The notes beneath the pieces were generated by a model. The model did not search any database, was not told the origin of the DNA, and saw nothing but the letters and a program-made list of their open reading frames with translations. The translations under genes were made by a program, and so were the position numbers. DNA of 64,000 nt, taken from NCBI RefSeq assembly GCF_028583425.1, contig NC_072800.1:89914501-89978500 (forward strand). Direction: 5' to 3'. Below, one piece after another: positions 55,101 through 64,000 of this stretch. Origin of the DNA: Eublepharis macularius. Lineage: Eukaryota > Chordata > Lepidosauria > Squamata > Eublepharidae. Position 1 is the stretch's first letter; each line of letters starts with the position of its first letter.

Positions 55101-58100
55101 GCCCCCCCTGGCCTGTTGGTGGTGGATTGGGCCCTCTCCACCACAAATACCCCCCCCCCATTTAAATCATCTTTTTACTACGAAGATGCTCTGGAGATGA
55201 TTTAGGCTGGTTAGTTGTGCTGCTATGTTCATGTTTAGATGTATTTAAAATTGTGTAGTAATTTTGGATGTTTTTATGGTGGCTAATTTATAATAATTTT
55301 ATATATTTTAACTGTATGTGTCTGTAATCCGCCCTGAGCCTGCTGGAAATGTGGGGAGGGCAGAATATAAATTGAAAATAAATAAAATAAATAAAATACT
55401 GTAGTGGCTTGCATGTCAGACTGGAATTTGGGGGGTCTGGGTTCGAGTTCTTACTCAGCCAGGCAAGCTCACCTTGACTCAGTCACACCCACTCGATTCA
55501 ACTTTCCTCAAAAGGTTGTTGTAAGAATAAAATGGAAGGGCGGAGAACCACAAATGGTGCGCTAAATGTCTCCAAGGGATAAAAATGCGACAGGAAGAAG
55601 GATGGTAGTCAAGGAAGTAGTAGGAAGTAGCATTTGACATACAGGTGGGAGGAAAGTTTCACATTTTTTAAGCTATATAAGTATTTTTGAGTCGCTGCCA
55701 GCACAAAACTAGTACAGCAAGTACGCACATTCATATGTATGAATATGCACCTCTGGCCAAATTGACTTCTTATACGCTTAACAGACCAACACTGGAATTT
55801 CAGGAAAAATGGCAAGTCTTTTTTGATTACGTAGCTGGAAATTAAGAAAAATTAAGAACAGTTATTATGGAAATATACTAACTATAAAATTAAGACGTCA
55901 AGGAACGTAAAATGTGAAATAGAAGATCGAATACAGAATGTTGAATATAAAATTTTGAGTACAGGCAATTAAGGAGAGGAAGAGGAGTAATATTTTGTAG
56001 TTTTGTTGTGTTGTATATCTTGTTAATGTTTTCTTTGTAGTTGATATGTGCAGTTTTATATTCTGTATAAGCTTCTTAATGTACTTTTCAGTCTTTTTCT
56101 TTTTAATAAAAATTTTAAATAAACTAGCACAGCAAGAAACAAGTTGGATTAAAACGTTCCGCCCTATTTATTTTTCTTTACCTGTAGGAAGATTTTTTTT
56201 ACATGGGTAATGACTGAAAAATTACTCTAGCCCTACCAGCAGCTTGGACTGGTACGACCTGCTCTACCATCTCATTCTGCTGCATGTATCAACCAGACTA
56301 TAGTCAGGTGTGCCTGAGTGGAAAACCGGGCACGGCTATTTGTAAGCCTGAACTACAAATAGATAAGCAGATACACAACACTCAGAGCCAAGCTACAAGT
56401 GATGCCAGACACAGGTTGGACACTTGTCAGCTTCCCTCAAGTTTTGATGGGAAATGTAGGCGTCCTGGTCTTGCAGCTTGGCTCTCCATTTAATTGAAGT
56501 TTACAGAACCCCCCCCCCCCACACACACACACAGAGCAGAGGGGAAGGGGGTCTCCGGAGAGAGCCCAACACCTGCACTCCTCTCCTGACCACATGTTCT
56601 CCCTCCCATAGACTGCTGCTCTGTAAACTTGAATTAAATGGAGAGCCAAGCTGCAAGACCAAGACGCCTACATTTCTCATCAAAACTTGAGGGAAGCTGA
56701 CAAGTGTCCAACCTCTGTCAGGCGTCACTTGTAGCTTGGCTCTCAGGAAGGAACCTGAACAGTATTCAAATTATCAGGAGATGTCCTCAGTAGGTTCCAC
56801 TGCAGAAGAAAAGTTAAAAACCTGGGATGCTAGTCTAATTCACAGCTAGCTATTGGAAACATTTCTTAGCCACCTTTCTACCTTGCAGGAACTCAAGGTG
56901 GCTTCCAGAACAATGCCTTGATAGCACTCTGAACTACAGCTTCTTTGAAAGCGGTATCTACGTTGACAATAAATCCTTCAAGAACATCAAGAACAACGGC
57001 AGGAACTGAGTCCAGTGGCACCTTAGAGACCAACAAGATTTTCAGAGCAGCAGCTTTTGAGTGCCCGAGCTCCTTTCTTCAGACAGGTTCTGAAGAAGAT
57101 CCAGAGGAGTTAGCCGTGTTAGTCTGCAGTTGCAAAATAGAAAAGAGTCCAGTAGCACCTTTAAGACTAGCCAGCTTTATTGTAGCATAAGCTTTTGAGA
57201 ACCGGCGCTCTCTTCATCAGATGCATCGACGAAGAGAGCTGTGGTTCTCAAAAGCTTATGCTACAATAAAGTTGGTTAGTCTTAAAGGTACTACTGGACT
57301 TTTTACTGTTCTGTAGAAGGGAGCTCTGACTCTCGAAAGCTTATGCTGTAAAAATCTTGCTGGTCTCTAAAGTGCCACTGAACTCCAATCTTGCTGTTCC
57401 ACTGCGGATCGACACAAATATCCACCTAAAAAAATTCCTCCCAACATTTATTGCAGCTGACCTGGAAAAGTGAAGCCTTCTTGCTCGACACGGTACTATC
57501 AATCCCCATTGGAATGTGGAACTGAAGCCTTGAGACCGGCCCCTGTGTCATTCCCACCCCCTGCATCCTCGCCCCTCGGTCTTCTCTCAAGTTACCTGGA
57601 ACGAATATTCGGCGAGGTGAACGCCTCGAATGAGATTCAGAGCCCCACACATGATGTTGAGGACGAGAGACAAGATGCCCACAGCGGACACGGGTTGCAT
57701 CCTGTAAGCAGAGGCTTCAGGCCCAATCAAAAAAGAAAGGGAACAGAATAAGGAGATGGGAAACGATTGCTTGGAAGCCTGCACCCTGACCTCGCGCTTT
57801 GTGGGCTGTCTTCCTATACCTCTTTGGCCTACGTGGCTTCTGGGCTACCTCCCTCACAATGGACTCGAAAGCCGAGTTCTCTCTAAGACACCTCTCTAAG
57901 CCCATTGATGACAACAGACTGGGAAGGGTACAACTCTGGTTAAGTCTGGGCTTATCTCCATGGCTCTCAGCAGGTATGTGTAACAGACGTGCATGATGAG
58001 TGAAGCCTGAACTCTTGGACCTCTTCCAGGTCCAAACCCAAAAGCAGCAGCAGGCTATACTCAAGAGCTTTTTTTCAGGTGGGACGGAGTTCCGGAACTG

Positions 58101-61100
58101 CTTGAAAATGGTCACATGGCCGGTGGCCCCGCCCCCTGACCTCCAGAAAGAGGGGAGTTTAGATCGCTCTCCATGTTGCTGGTGGCGCGGAGGGCAATCT
58201 AAACTCCCCTCTGTCTGGAGAACAGGGGGCGGGGCCACCGGCCATGTGACCATTTTCACCGAGGGTGATTTAAACTTTTTTAAAAAACTCCCTCTTTGTT
58301 CCAGCTGACCCAAAGTGACATCATTGTGCGGTCATGGGAATGTGCGTGCACTTTGCGCATGCGGTACCAGGGGCACCACCTCCTGCCAGGAGTTGCCCCC
58401 TATGCTGGCAACCCACTGAGTTCCACCACCTCTTTTCCCAGAAAAAAAGCCCTGGCTATACTAGTTCTGATCTTAATGAGAACCAACAGGCAGATCAAAT
58501 AATGAGGCAATCAGGCCCTGATACTAAGGACATACGAGGACATACAGAAAACAAAAATCCCCCAATTGCATGGAATTGGACTGACTTTTGACTGTTAGAT
58601 TCTTTGAGTGTACATTATTATTGTCAGCACTTTATTATCAATTTGCTTTATTGCACATGTCACTTTATTGCAGGTTGACAAGATGATGATGTATTATGCT
58701 CTCCTTCTGGGGGACTGGACATTTGATGTTTTAATTCCTACCTACCTGGATTAAGAATTTATTGTACGCTATCCAATACTGGACTGTGATTTATCTATAG
58801 TTAGACAGTTGGGGGGGATTTTGGTTTTCTGGGTGAGGTTGTTACTGTAACCCCCAATACTAAAGAGACAAGTAATGTCAGCAAGACAAGTACACAGTTC
58901 TCAAGCAGCCTGCCATAATCCCCCCATTTCGTCATTCGACACTGCTTCCACTACAGGCCTGCAAAGGAATCCCAAAACGTTTTAGTGCCCGAAGCAGGGA
59001 ATCCACATCCCCACCTTCCAAGATTTTAAGGGGAAGGATCCAGGAAACCTGATCAAGTACCCCCTTCAGCCTGCCCTGGTTAACCTTTGCTTCTCCGTGT
59101 TTAGGGGATAATCCAGACAGGAACATGGGGCCGAACACAACCATCAAAACTGAGCAGAAGGGAGGAGGAAGGTTCTTTGGGATGGCCGACCACGGTGGCA
59201 GGAAGTTCTGCTGGCCGAACCAGGATCTTAAGTTGCGATGGGAAGGCAAGGAGAACCCAGCAATAGTCAAATCTGATTTCCACTCACATAAAGGTTCTTT
59301 TCTTGTTCACTTTATGTTAAGATCAGAAACAGTGCTGGGTGAGATGGAAGTGACACAAAACAGCTTGTCTGAAGACCACCATGTGAAACGAGGTTAGTTT
59401 TCTGACTAATAATAAAAATATCGTATGCACTGAGCGGCAGAGATAAGGATGTTTTGCATGAGGACATTTCTTTTGGCTCTGGCTGCTTCCACCAAAACAG
59501 CGTAGCGTCCTGGCCAAAATCATGAGCTCTAATACAGGCAGTCACCCATTCGAATCCCGACATGAACTCAGCCAAAGACCTACGGTAAACCACTTCCATT
59601 CAGTCTCAGCCTCCCTGCCCTTGGCTATATGGAGGTCACACCACCACTCTTCTCTTTCAGGGTGGCTGTCCGGACTGCCACAAGATGGTTTTACCCAGTA
59701 CTAAAAGCTAAGATTGACTGCACCGAAGTTCAGCAAGAACTTTCAGTTAAAGTGTAAATGCCAAGTTTTATCACGCCCCAAACTGGATCCGAGTTTGCAA
59801 AGGTTAACAAGGTAACAATCGCAGAAGAGTAGCTTGGTTAATCTGCAGGAGCCAAAGCAACAGAGAATTTGGCAGCACTTTAAAGACTAATTAATTTATG
59901 GTGGCGGAAACTTTCATGAGGCACGGCCCACATCATCAGATCCAAGCAGCAGCATAAATTGTGCATTATTGTGTTGCTGTTTTTTTAACATCAGCAGAAA
60001 GTTCTTTGTATTGTCGAAGGCTTTCACGGCCGGAGAACGATGGCTGTTGTGGGTTTTCCGGGCTGTATTGCCGTGGTCTTGGCATTGTAGTTCCTGATGT
60101 TTCGCCAGCAGCTGTGGCTGGCATCTTCAGAGGTGTAGCACCAAAAGACAGAGATCTCTCAGTGTCACAGTGTGGAAAAGATGTTGGCAGGATGACTCAG
60201 CCCAACCCCAACCCTCCTGAGTAAATGACCTGCCAACATCTTTTCCACACTGTGACACTGAGAGATCTCTGTCTTTTGGTGCTACACCTCTGAAGATGCC
60301 AGCCACAGCTGCTGGCGAAACGTCAGGAACTACAATGCCAAGACCACGGCAATACAGCCCGGAAAACCCCCAACAACCAGAAAGTTCTTTGTTATTAAAG
60401 CATGCTTTTTTGCTAACTGCACTAGGTAAGGTAAAGGTAGTCCCCTGTGCAAGCACCGAGTCATTACTGATCCACAGGGAGACGTCTCATCATGACATTT
60501 TCTTGGCAGACTTTTTACGGGGTGGTTTGGCATTGCCTTCCACAGTCATCTACACTTTACCCCCAGGAAACTGGGTGCTCATTTTACCGACCTCGGAAGG
60601 CTGGAAAGCTGAGTCAACCTTGAGCCAGCTACCTGAACCTGGCTTCTGCTGGGATCGAACTCAGGTCGTGAGCAGAGCTTGGGCTACAGTACTGCAGCTT
60701 ACCACTCTGCGCCACGGGGCTCTTTTGCTAACTGCACTGGAACCCTGTAAATGTAGTATGTCCCTTTAGCTACCGCTACGGCTGAAGCAGTTTTATTTTT
60801 ATTTATTTATTTTATTCAGCTTATACCCTGCCCTTCCCTGAGTAAGCAGGCTCAGGGCAGCTTAAAACAGGTCCCAGTAACAAACTACACTAACAGTGCA
60901 ATCTTATGCAAAGTTACTCCAATCTAAGCCCGTTGACTGTAAGAGTATAAAGCATTAAGAGCTGCCTACCAAACTCCGGCCACTGACTTCGCTCATCTGA
61001 ACAGGGTCTCCTGCAGGTGCCAGGCTGCACACAGGTGAAGTCAGCAGCAGCCCATACACGGGCTTTCTCTGTGGTGGCCCCTTTCCTGTGGAATGACCTG

Positions 61101-63006
61101 CCTGAGAAAGTCAGAAGAGCCCCCACTCTCTTGGCTTTCCGTAAACAATGCAAAACCAAACTATTCAAAAAGGCTTTTTACTCAAATGGGAGGGCTGTAT
61201 TGTAGGGATGGGGTCTCAGATGCTTTGCTAATGAGTTAGGGACCGTAGACTTCATCACTATTTTTGCCTTATATATTATCTGCTGCTTTAAATATTTACT
61301 CCTACGTACAACCAGCGCTCCATGCTGTCTAATGTTAGTCCTAGAATTGATTATGTTTTGCTTCAGTATCTCTACTATGACTTGGATCCTTGCTAATGTC
61401 TTTAAACGTGTATATGTTTACCTTATGGTATTGGTATTGAAATGTACTTACTTGATACTGATTGTATTAACCTCATACTGTGTAATCCGCCTTGAGTCTC
61501 AGTGAGAAAGGCGGACTATAAATGACGTAAATAAATAAATAAAAATAAATGTATTGTAACTATTTTAATTACATTTTTATTCCACCCTTCCTCCAGGGAG
61601 CTGAGAGAGGCATTCATGGTTCTCCCCTCCTCTACTTTATCCTGCCAGCAACCATGTCTATCCTTCTCTCTTGCTGTTTTGCAGATCCAGCTCAAGTAGC
61701 AGCGCTCTCAGAATATTGTGCTTACAATTAGTGCTTTTACCTTGCTTTAACTGCGTATCGCCAATAAAATTACATAGTGTTAATAAAAGCACTTAAATAT
61801 TCTACTCCATTAAATTCATCCACATCAGGTAGGTTAGGCTGAAAAACAGTGACTGGCCCATGGTCATCCAGTGATTTTCATGGCAGAGGATGGATTTGAA
61901 CTCAGATCTCCCCCCCCACACCCCTTTCCAGTGCAACACGCTAAATGTAATGGCACTTACCAGACTCCACGGGGAGCTCTGCGTGTCCATTCACCATCCC
62001 ATTCATCAGCTCTGCCTCTTCCAGCTTTACCTGTGCGGGAGGACGCACACGGAGCTCTTCCTGGATTTTTTCCAAGTTGAGCTTCATCGGAGCACAGTTG
62101 GCGTAATTGAAGCGGCTTTTGACTTTCTGAATGACGTTATCTGCAGCAGAGAAAGAAGGAAAAGTTGGCATAAAGCTTATTCCGTATTAAGCAAAGAGGT
62201 GTAATGAGCATAATTTGTACAGGCTAAACAATTGGAAGCAGGGTTTAATGCAGAAATTTCATTTACTGCTGAACATGTCGGCCTCCCACCTTTGGGGTGG
62301 GGGAGGGTTCTCCCCACCACTGCACTTTGTTAATTTGTTTTACTGTTTGTATATTGATTTTAGTTCTTGTTTTTATCGATTTTAACTGTTCACCGCCCAG
62401 AGCCCCTGGGGATGGGCGGTATATAAATTGAAAAAATAAATAAAATAAAATAAATAAATATATACAGGTCTTGGAGGGCAACTGGAGATTGTGGATGAAA
62501 AACAAATCCTCCTTTAAGAGGACTGAAAAAACACAGATGGAATTTGGATCGGCTGCTTTACTTCTGAGGTATGTGTCGTGAAGATCGGGCTGTTAAAGCA
62601 CATCCGTGAGGACTAGAAACAGCGGGCCAGATAACTGCAGATCCGTTCAAATAAGGGCAATGCTCTTGTCCAGCGCAAGGAGTCTTCCTCTTGCATCAGA
62701 CAAAAGGTTCCTTGCCCCAGGGAGCAGCCTGAATCTGCAGCAGCCAACTCATTGCATGTCAAATCCATTTGCTACGCTGGTTCCTAAGAAGGAAGCGGAA
62801 AAGAGGACGGGACAACAGGCAGAAAGTCCATGTGCTACACACCGAATTCCAGGAAAGCGTAGGGCCTGGAAGCCAGCCCTACGCTTGTTGCGTCGTAGGA
62901 AGTGGCAAATTCCCACTGGAGCTCGTCCAGAAAGCAGAACGCCATGACGGCTGGGTAGCTACTCGCACAAATGCCCATGCAGGCAATTTCGCCGGAAGAA
63001 TGGAAG
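50935..63006 (-). CDS. SEC22C: SEC22C, vesicle-trafficking protein SEC22 homolog C (3' five coding exons, partial)
   Basis: SEC22C is an ER/Golgi membrane protein of the SEC22 family, with an N-terminal longin domain and a multispanning C-terminal part in place of the R-SNARE helix and single anchor of SEC22B. Five exons join in frame to 242 residues plus stop: 63006-62843, 62140-61961, 57714-57596, 54614-54549 and 51135-50935. All introns are GT-AG. Recognisable blocks, compared from memory with human SEC22C, are GLASRPYAFLEF, IQKVKSRFNY, LEKIQEELRVRPP, NGMVNGH, ILSLVLNIMCGALNLIRGV, IGNIIAFLTPFVAC, CYLYLFYS, GLRNVWQILFHIGVA, QILTRQ and the C-terminal DCGV. Human SEC22C has 303 residues, so about 61 N-terminal residues are missing; their exons must lie right of position 64000, and I found none at 63010-64000. 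Four membrane segments are visible. SEC22A is the nearest alternative, but the GALNLIRGVHLAE and QPDCGV blocks favour SEC22C. No in-frame stop or frameshift is seen. Confidence 0.96.
51871..52123 (+). mobile_element. tRNA-headed reptile SINE, full length
   Basis: It runs from catttgatgtagtggttaag to gggcggtatataaatcgaat and (gtt)n. It lies in the SEC22C intron between exons D and E, antisense to the gene. Confidence 0.86.
52138..52190. repeat. (TTTA)n microsatellite
   Basis: About 13 units at the start of a reversed L2-like tail (52190-52260, tattctgccctccccgcacc), which follows a Sauria-type SINE. Confidence 0.93.
52680..54450 (+). mobile_element. L2/CR1-clade LINE, 3' part with reverse transcriptase remnant
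   Basis: The RT catalytic motif YADD followed by TQLYIS is at about 52690. A TAG interrupts the frame near 52735, and a 200-residue open stretch follows (52777-53379) with LKLNPDKTEVMLV, SLGVILDPALLLEQV, SRLDYCNALYIGLPSK, QLVQNAAVRLLSGA and TYKALHGLGPAYL. This is the RT thumb and C-terminal region. After the hAT insertion at 53711-54284 the 3' tail (ccaccttgagtctcagtgag, (aaat)n) ends near 54450. The element is 5'-truncated and inactive. Confidence 0.9.
53711..54284. mobile_element. hAT-type element (caggggtggggaacc ends) inserted in an L2-like LINE
   Basis: Termini are caggggtggggaacc and gttccccacccctg, with duplication CTGTGTTG/CTGTATTG (one mismatch). It splits the 3' region of the LINE that begins near 52680. 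The interior is CG-rich and gives spurious long frames on both strands, but no hAT dimerisation domain is seen. Confidence 0.85.
54549..54614 (-). CDS. SEC22C: SEC22C coding exon D (second transmembrane segment)
   Basis: A 66-bp exon of 22 codons in phase 0-0, with acceptor tttccacag and donor GTAAGT. It encodes EDRQG followed by IGNIIAFLTPFVACFLL, the first half of the second membrane segment, which continues in exon E with CYLYLFY. It lies between two L2-like LINE copies (52680-54450 and 54735-55400), so repeat-masked gene models could miss it. Confidence 0.94.
54735..55395 (+). mobile_element. L2/CR1-clade LINE 3' end
   Basis: The frame at 54731-55165 contains LRQLHWLPVEYQIRFKVL, TYKALRGLGAAYLRD, RVPGPREARLALTRAR and FSVLAPAWWNAL, the C-terminus of LINE RT. 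The 3' tail is cgccctgagcctgctggaaa with (aaat)n. It lies just right of SEC22C exon D, in antisense. Confidence 0.85.
55396..55590 (+). mobile_element. Degenerate tRNA-headed SINE
   Basis: It has gtagtggcttgcatgtcaga, gggtctgggttcgagttctt (box B), caccttgactcagtcacacc and aataaaatggaagggcgg. It directly follows the poly-(aaat) tail of an L2-like LINE. Confidence 0.6.
55604..56130 (+). mobile_element. L1-like LINE 3' end
   Basis: It has aggaaaaatggcaagtcttt, attacgtagctggaaattaa, aggaagaggagtaatatttt and the terminus ctttttaataaaaattttaa. It corresponds piece by piece to 7730-8380. Confidence 0.65.
56385..56742. mobile_element. PIF/Harbinger-like palindromic MITE with internal C/AC tract
   Basis: It has the same termini as the 40.7-kb copy, with duplication TCA at 56382-56384 and 56743-56745. 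It is longer because the centre holds a second inverted pair (catttaattgaagtttacag and ctgtaaacttgaattaaatg) around a C11(AC)n tract. It is an expanded relative of the 202-bp form. Confidence 0.82.
57000..57400. repeat. Compound palindromic repeats of the second candidate-ribozyme family
   Basis: Two related units overlap here. 57004-57083 and 57310-57395 are inverted arms of an 'agtccagtggcacctta' unit. Between them, 57108-57308 is an 'agtccagtagcaccttta' unit whose own two halves are inverted copies. Intact-looking core pieces include ctctcgaaagcttatgct at about 57330. It looks like one palindrome inserted into another. Confidence 0.65.
57596..57714 (-). CDS. SEC22C: SEC22C coding exon C (first transmembrane segment)
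   Basis: This 119-bp exon completes the split codon of exon B and ends in phase 0. It encodes SAYRMQPVSAVG followed by the hydrophobic ILSLVLNIMCGALNLI segment and RGVHLAEYSFQ. Two acceptors are possible. The AG at 57716-57715 keeps the frame with exon B and gives a length equal to the human protein; the AG nearer the ATG (57702-57701) would shift the frame. The donor is GTAAC at 57595. Confidence 0.95.
58062..58454. mobile_element. hAT-type MITE, family A, longest copy
   Basis: 393 bp, with exact duplication GCTATACT at 58054-58061 and 58455-58462. It has the extra right-half segment of the 46.6-kb copy plus a further block (gcatgcggtaccaggggcac). It lies in a SEC22C intron. Confidence 0.88.
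59828..59948 (-). repeat. Fragment of the second candidate-ribozyme family
   Basis: It contains gtagcttggttaatctgcag, ggcagcactttaaagactaa, ggcggaaactttcatgaggc and catcatcagatcc. On the minus strand this is gatctgatgatg followed by a short stem and gaaagtttcc. It lies just left of the 60-kb palindrome. Confidence 0.5.
60010..60377 (-). mobile_element. Palindromic Penelope-like terminal element, 15-bp target duplication
   Basis: This has the same structure as the 13.8-kb element in opposite orientation. The asymmetric terminal segment (attgtcgaaggctttcacgg) is on the left, followed by two inverted arms around a GGTTGGGG-type spacer. Hammerhead-like cores are at 60290-60324 (+) and 60100-60130 (-). 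The minus-strand copy has GAAACATC where others have GAAACGTC. CAGAAAGTTCTTTGT is repeated exactly at 59995-60009 and 60378-60392. The element lies inside the largest-scale intron of SEC22C (between exons B and C). Confidence 0.8.
60424..60722 (-). mobile_element. tRNA-derived SINE with 16-bp target duplication
   Basis: It is the same family as 24.8 kb, with head gagccccgtggcgcagagtg on the minus strand. TTTTGCTAACTGCACT is repeated exactly at 60408-60423 and 60723-60738. It lies 15 bp from the right duplication of the 60-kb Penelope-like palindrome. Confidence 0.88.
60955..61545 (+). mobile_element. LINE 3' end, second L2-like subfamily
   Basis: The terminal coding block is TRAFSVVAPFLWNDLPEKVR and FRKQCKTKLFKKAFY (61040-61190). 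The tail is ccgccttgagtctcagtgag, gcggactataaatgacg and (aaat)n. It lies in SEC22C intron B-C, antisense. Confidence 0.82.
61961..62140 (-). CDS. SEC22C: SEC22C coding exon B (post-longin linker)
   Basis: This 180-bp exon contributes 60 residues in phase 1-1. It holds IQKVKSRFNYANC, LEKIQEELRVRPP and the acidic linker with NGMVNGH. The acceptor is ctgctgcag and the donor is a strong GTAAGT at 61960. In SEC22B this part precedes the SNARE helix. Here there is no heptad SNARE motif with a central arginine, as expected for SEC22A/SEC22C. Confidence 0.96.
62290..62462 (+). mobile_element. L2-like LINE tail
   Basis: It has caccgcccagagcccctggg, tgggcggtatataaattg and (aaat)n. It lies in the short SEC22C intron between exons A and B. 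Confidence 0.65.
62843..63006 (-). CDS. SEC22C: SEC22C coding exon A (second half of longin domain)
   Basis: The exon begins with the third base of a codon and ends one base into the next. It encodes 54 residues, including EIACMGIC, MAFCFLDELQWEF and GLASRPYAFLEF, which is the conserved end of the longin fold. The acceptor AG (63008-63007) follows a T-rich tract. The donor GT is at 62842-62841; a GT two bases further on would break the frame with the next exon. This is the most 5' exon in the window. Confidence 0.94.
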
Positions 63007-64000
63007 CTGGAAGAAAAAATAAATAGTCAAAATCAACCGCAGGCATCCAAGGAGACACCCAGGAGAAAGGGGGGGATATATAAACGCTTAAAATAAAGAA
63101 ACAGGACAGAACATTGGAAGGAGAGAAGACTCAAAGGATGCAATCGAGACTCTGTCCTTAAAACTCAACAGAAGAGGAACTTGGATTGTTTGCTCTGCAA
63201 ACCACAGGACCAGACGTCGTGCAGAAAAAGTGCCTCTCCAAATCTTAGCCTTTGTTATCCTTAATTCTTCTTTCTCAACAGGCAGGTTGCTTTCCAGAGT
63301 TGCAGACACTGGCCCCATTGTCAGTCTCAGAAACCACACCCCCTGCTTAAACCCACAGGACCAGGAAGTGATCCAGTGACAGCAGAGCAGCACGTCGAGA
63401 ACACCGTGTTCGTAAGCTTTAAGTAACAGTAAAAACAAAACACACGTTTCTAGCCCTCAAGACTGCAAAAGGAAATCTGAAAACACGTGGGCAGGAAAAT
63501 TCTAGCATCTGGAATGAAGGGAGGATGGGATCACCCAGGAAAGGTTTCTCAAGTTCTGAACACCCTCCAAGATTTGTAGATCGTCCTACTGGGGTGGTTA
63601 AGAATCGCGGGGCGCAGCGTGGCTCCTTAGCCTTTTCAACAACTAGGAGCAGCAAAGTTATACAAAATAATCAGACACCTGCAAATATCCGTGTTTGTTT
63701 AGCTTGCAGAATGCAGATTTTCCCAGTATAAAATCTGAAATTACTTTGGTTAGAGTTTATTTATTTTTGATTTTCATTCCGCCCTGCCCACATTTCCAGC
63801 AGGCTCAGGGCAGATTCTAGCAGCAATTGCAGCATTAATTTTTTTCATTGCTAGATGCAGAGTTTTACGCACACAGCTCTGAAGGGCTTATAGAAAGCGT
63901 ACGTGCAACACTTAAAGGACAGACAGTTGGTCAGAATGCGGAGTAGCCTCCATCAAGATAAAGCTCCAGGCCCTCTTGACTCTTTCACCCATTTCTCCTT
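63007..64000. other. SEC22C: SEC22C intron upstream of exon A
   Basis: No upstream SEC22C exon (longin N-terminus with the MSV...RVRDGLPLSAS-type start) was found on the minus strand. A reversed L2-like tail (ttttcattccgccctgccca) is at about 63755-63830. Confidence 0.6.

Noticed and set aside
57717-58313. 198-residue minus-strand frame
   Set aside because: It spans SEC22C intron sequence and a family-A hAT MITE; its encoded repeat recurs at the other MITE copies.
59101-59283. Minus-strand hydrophobic frame as an extra SEC22C exon
   Set aside because: Exons B and C already join in frame with conserved length, and the frame lacks matching splice phases.
62606-62947. 113-residue plus-strand frame
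   Set aside because: It overlaps SEC22C exon A in antisense, and the minus strand has the conserved protein and splice sites.

Overview
The window is nuclear DNA of a vertebrate, almost certainly a squamate reptile (lizard). It has GT-AG introns, one recognisable vertebrate gene, several SINEs with a tRNA-like head and the reptile 'gtagtggttaagagc...ctggagagctggg' type, 5S-rRNA-derived SINEs, CR1, L2-like and L1 retrotransposon tails, and many hAT and PIF/Harbinger-like MITEs. No bacterial-style operon, CRISPR array or ribosomal RNA gene is visible. Species level cannot be settled from the sequence.

Gene content is low. The only gene I can name is SEC22C on the minus strand. Five coding exons (63006 down to 50935) encode the last 242 residues, from the middle of the longin domain to the stop codon. 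The first ~61 residues lie beyond the right edge. Frame is kept across all four introns and the C-terminus ends in DCGV. Sequence below the stop (about 49300-50934, perhaps as far as 45160) is probably 3' UTR and downstream flank. Three further coding-like patches are unassigned: a two-exon small membrane-protein ORF (13332-13720), a minus-strand ORF near 16600-16960, and a minus-strand ORF at 47595-47819.

The left 45 kb is a gene-poor, repeat-rich stretch. It opens with a 131-bp tandem array (1-1215) of nine monomers. Each carries a hammerhead-ribozyme-like core (CTGAAGA, a 6-bp GCCAGC/GCTGGC stem, GAAACGTC). Single-copy relatives at 13800-14171 and 60010-60377 are near-perfect inverted repeats with 12- and 15-bp target duplications, and so carry the same core on both strands. 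I read these as terminal parts of Penelope-like retroelements; the array looks like an expansion of one arm. Degenerate relatives of a second family with similar cores occur at 3397-3545, 4727-4933, 17160-17315, 39836-39965 and 57000-57400.

At least eleven hAT-type insertions have 8-bp target duplications that can be read directly. Three palindromic MITEs have 3-bp TNA duplications (PIF/Harbinger-like). Others are nested: a MITE inside a 5S-SINE at 40.7 kb, a hAT inside an L2-like LINE at 53.7 kb, a hAT beside a PIF element at 34.3 kb, and a 611-bp palindrome with a 16-bp duplication inside a MITE at 16 kb. Stretches free of recognised repeats (12.40-12.70, 28.00-28.38, 30.3-31.3, 33.2-33.5, 36.4-36.9 kb) are the best places to look for conserved non-coding sequence.
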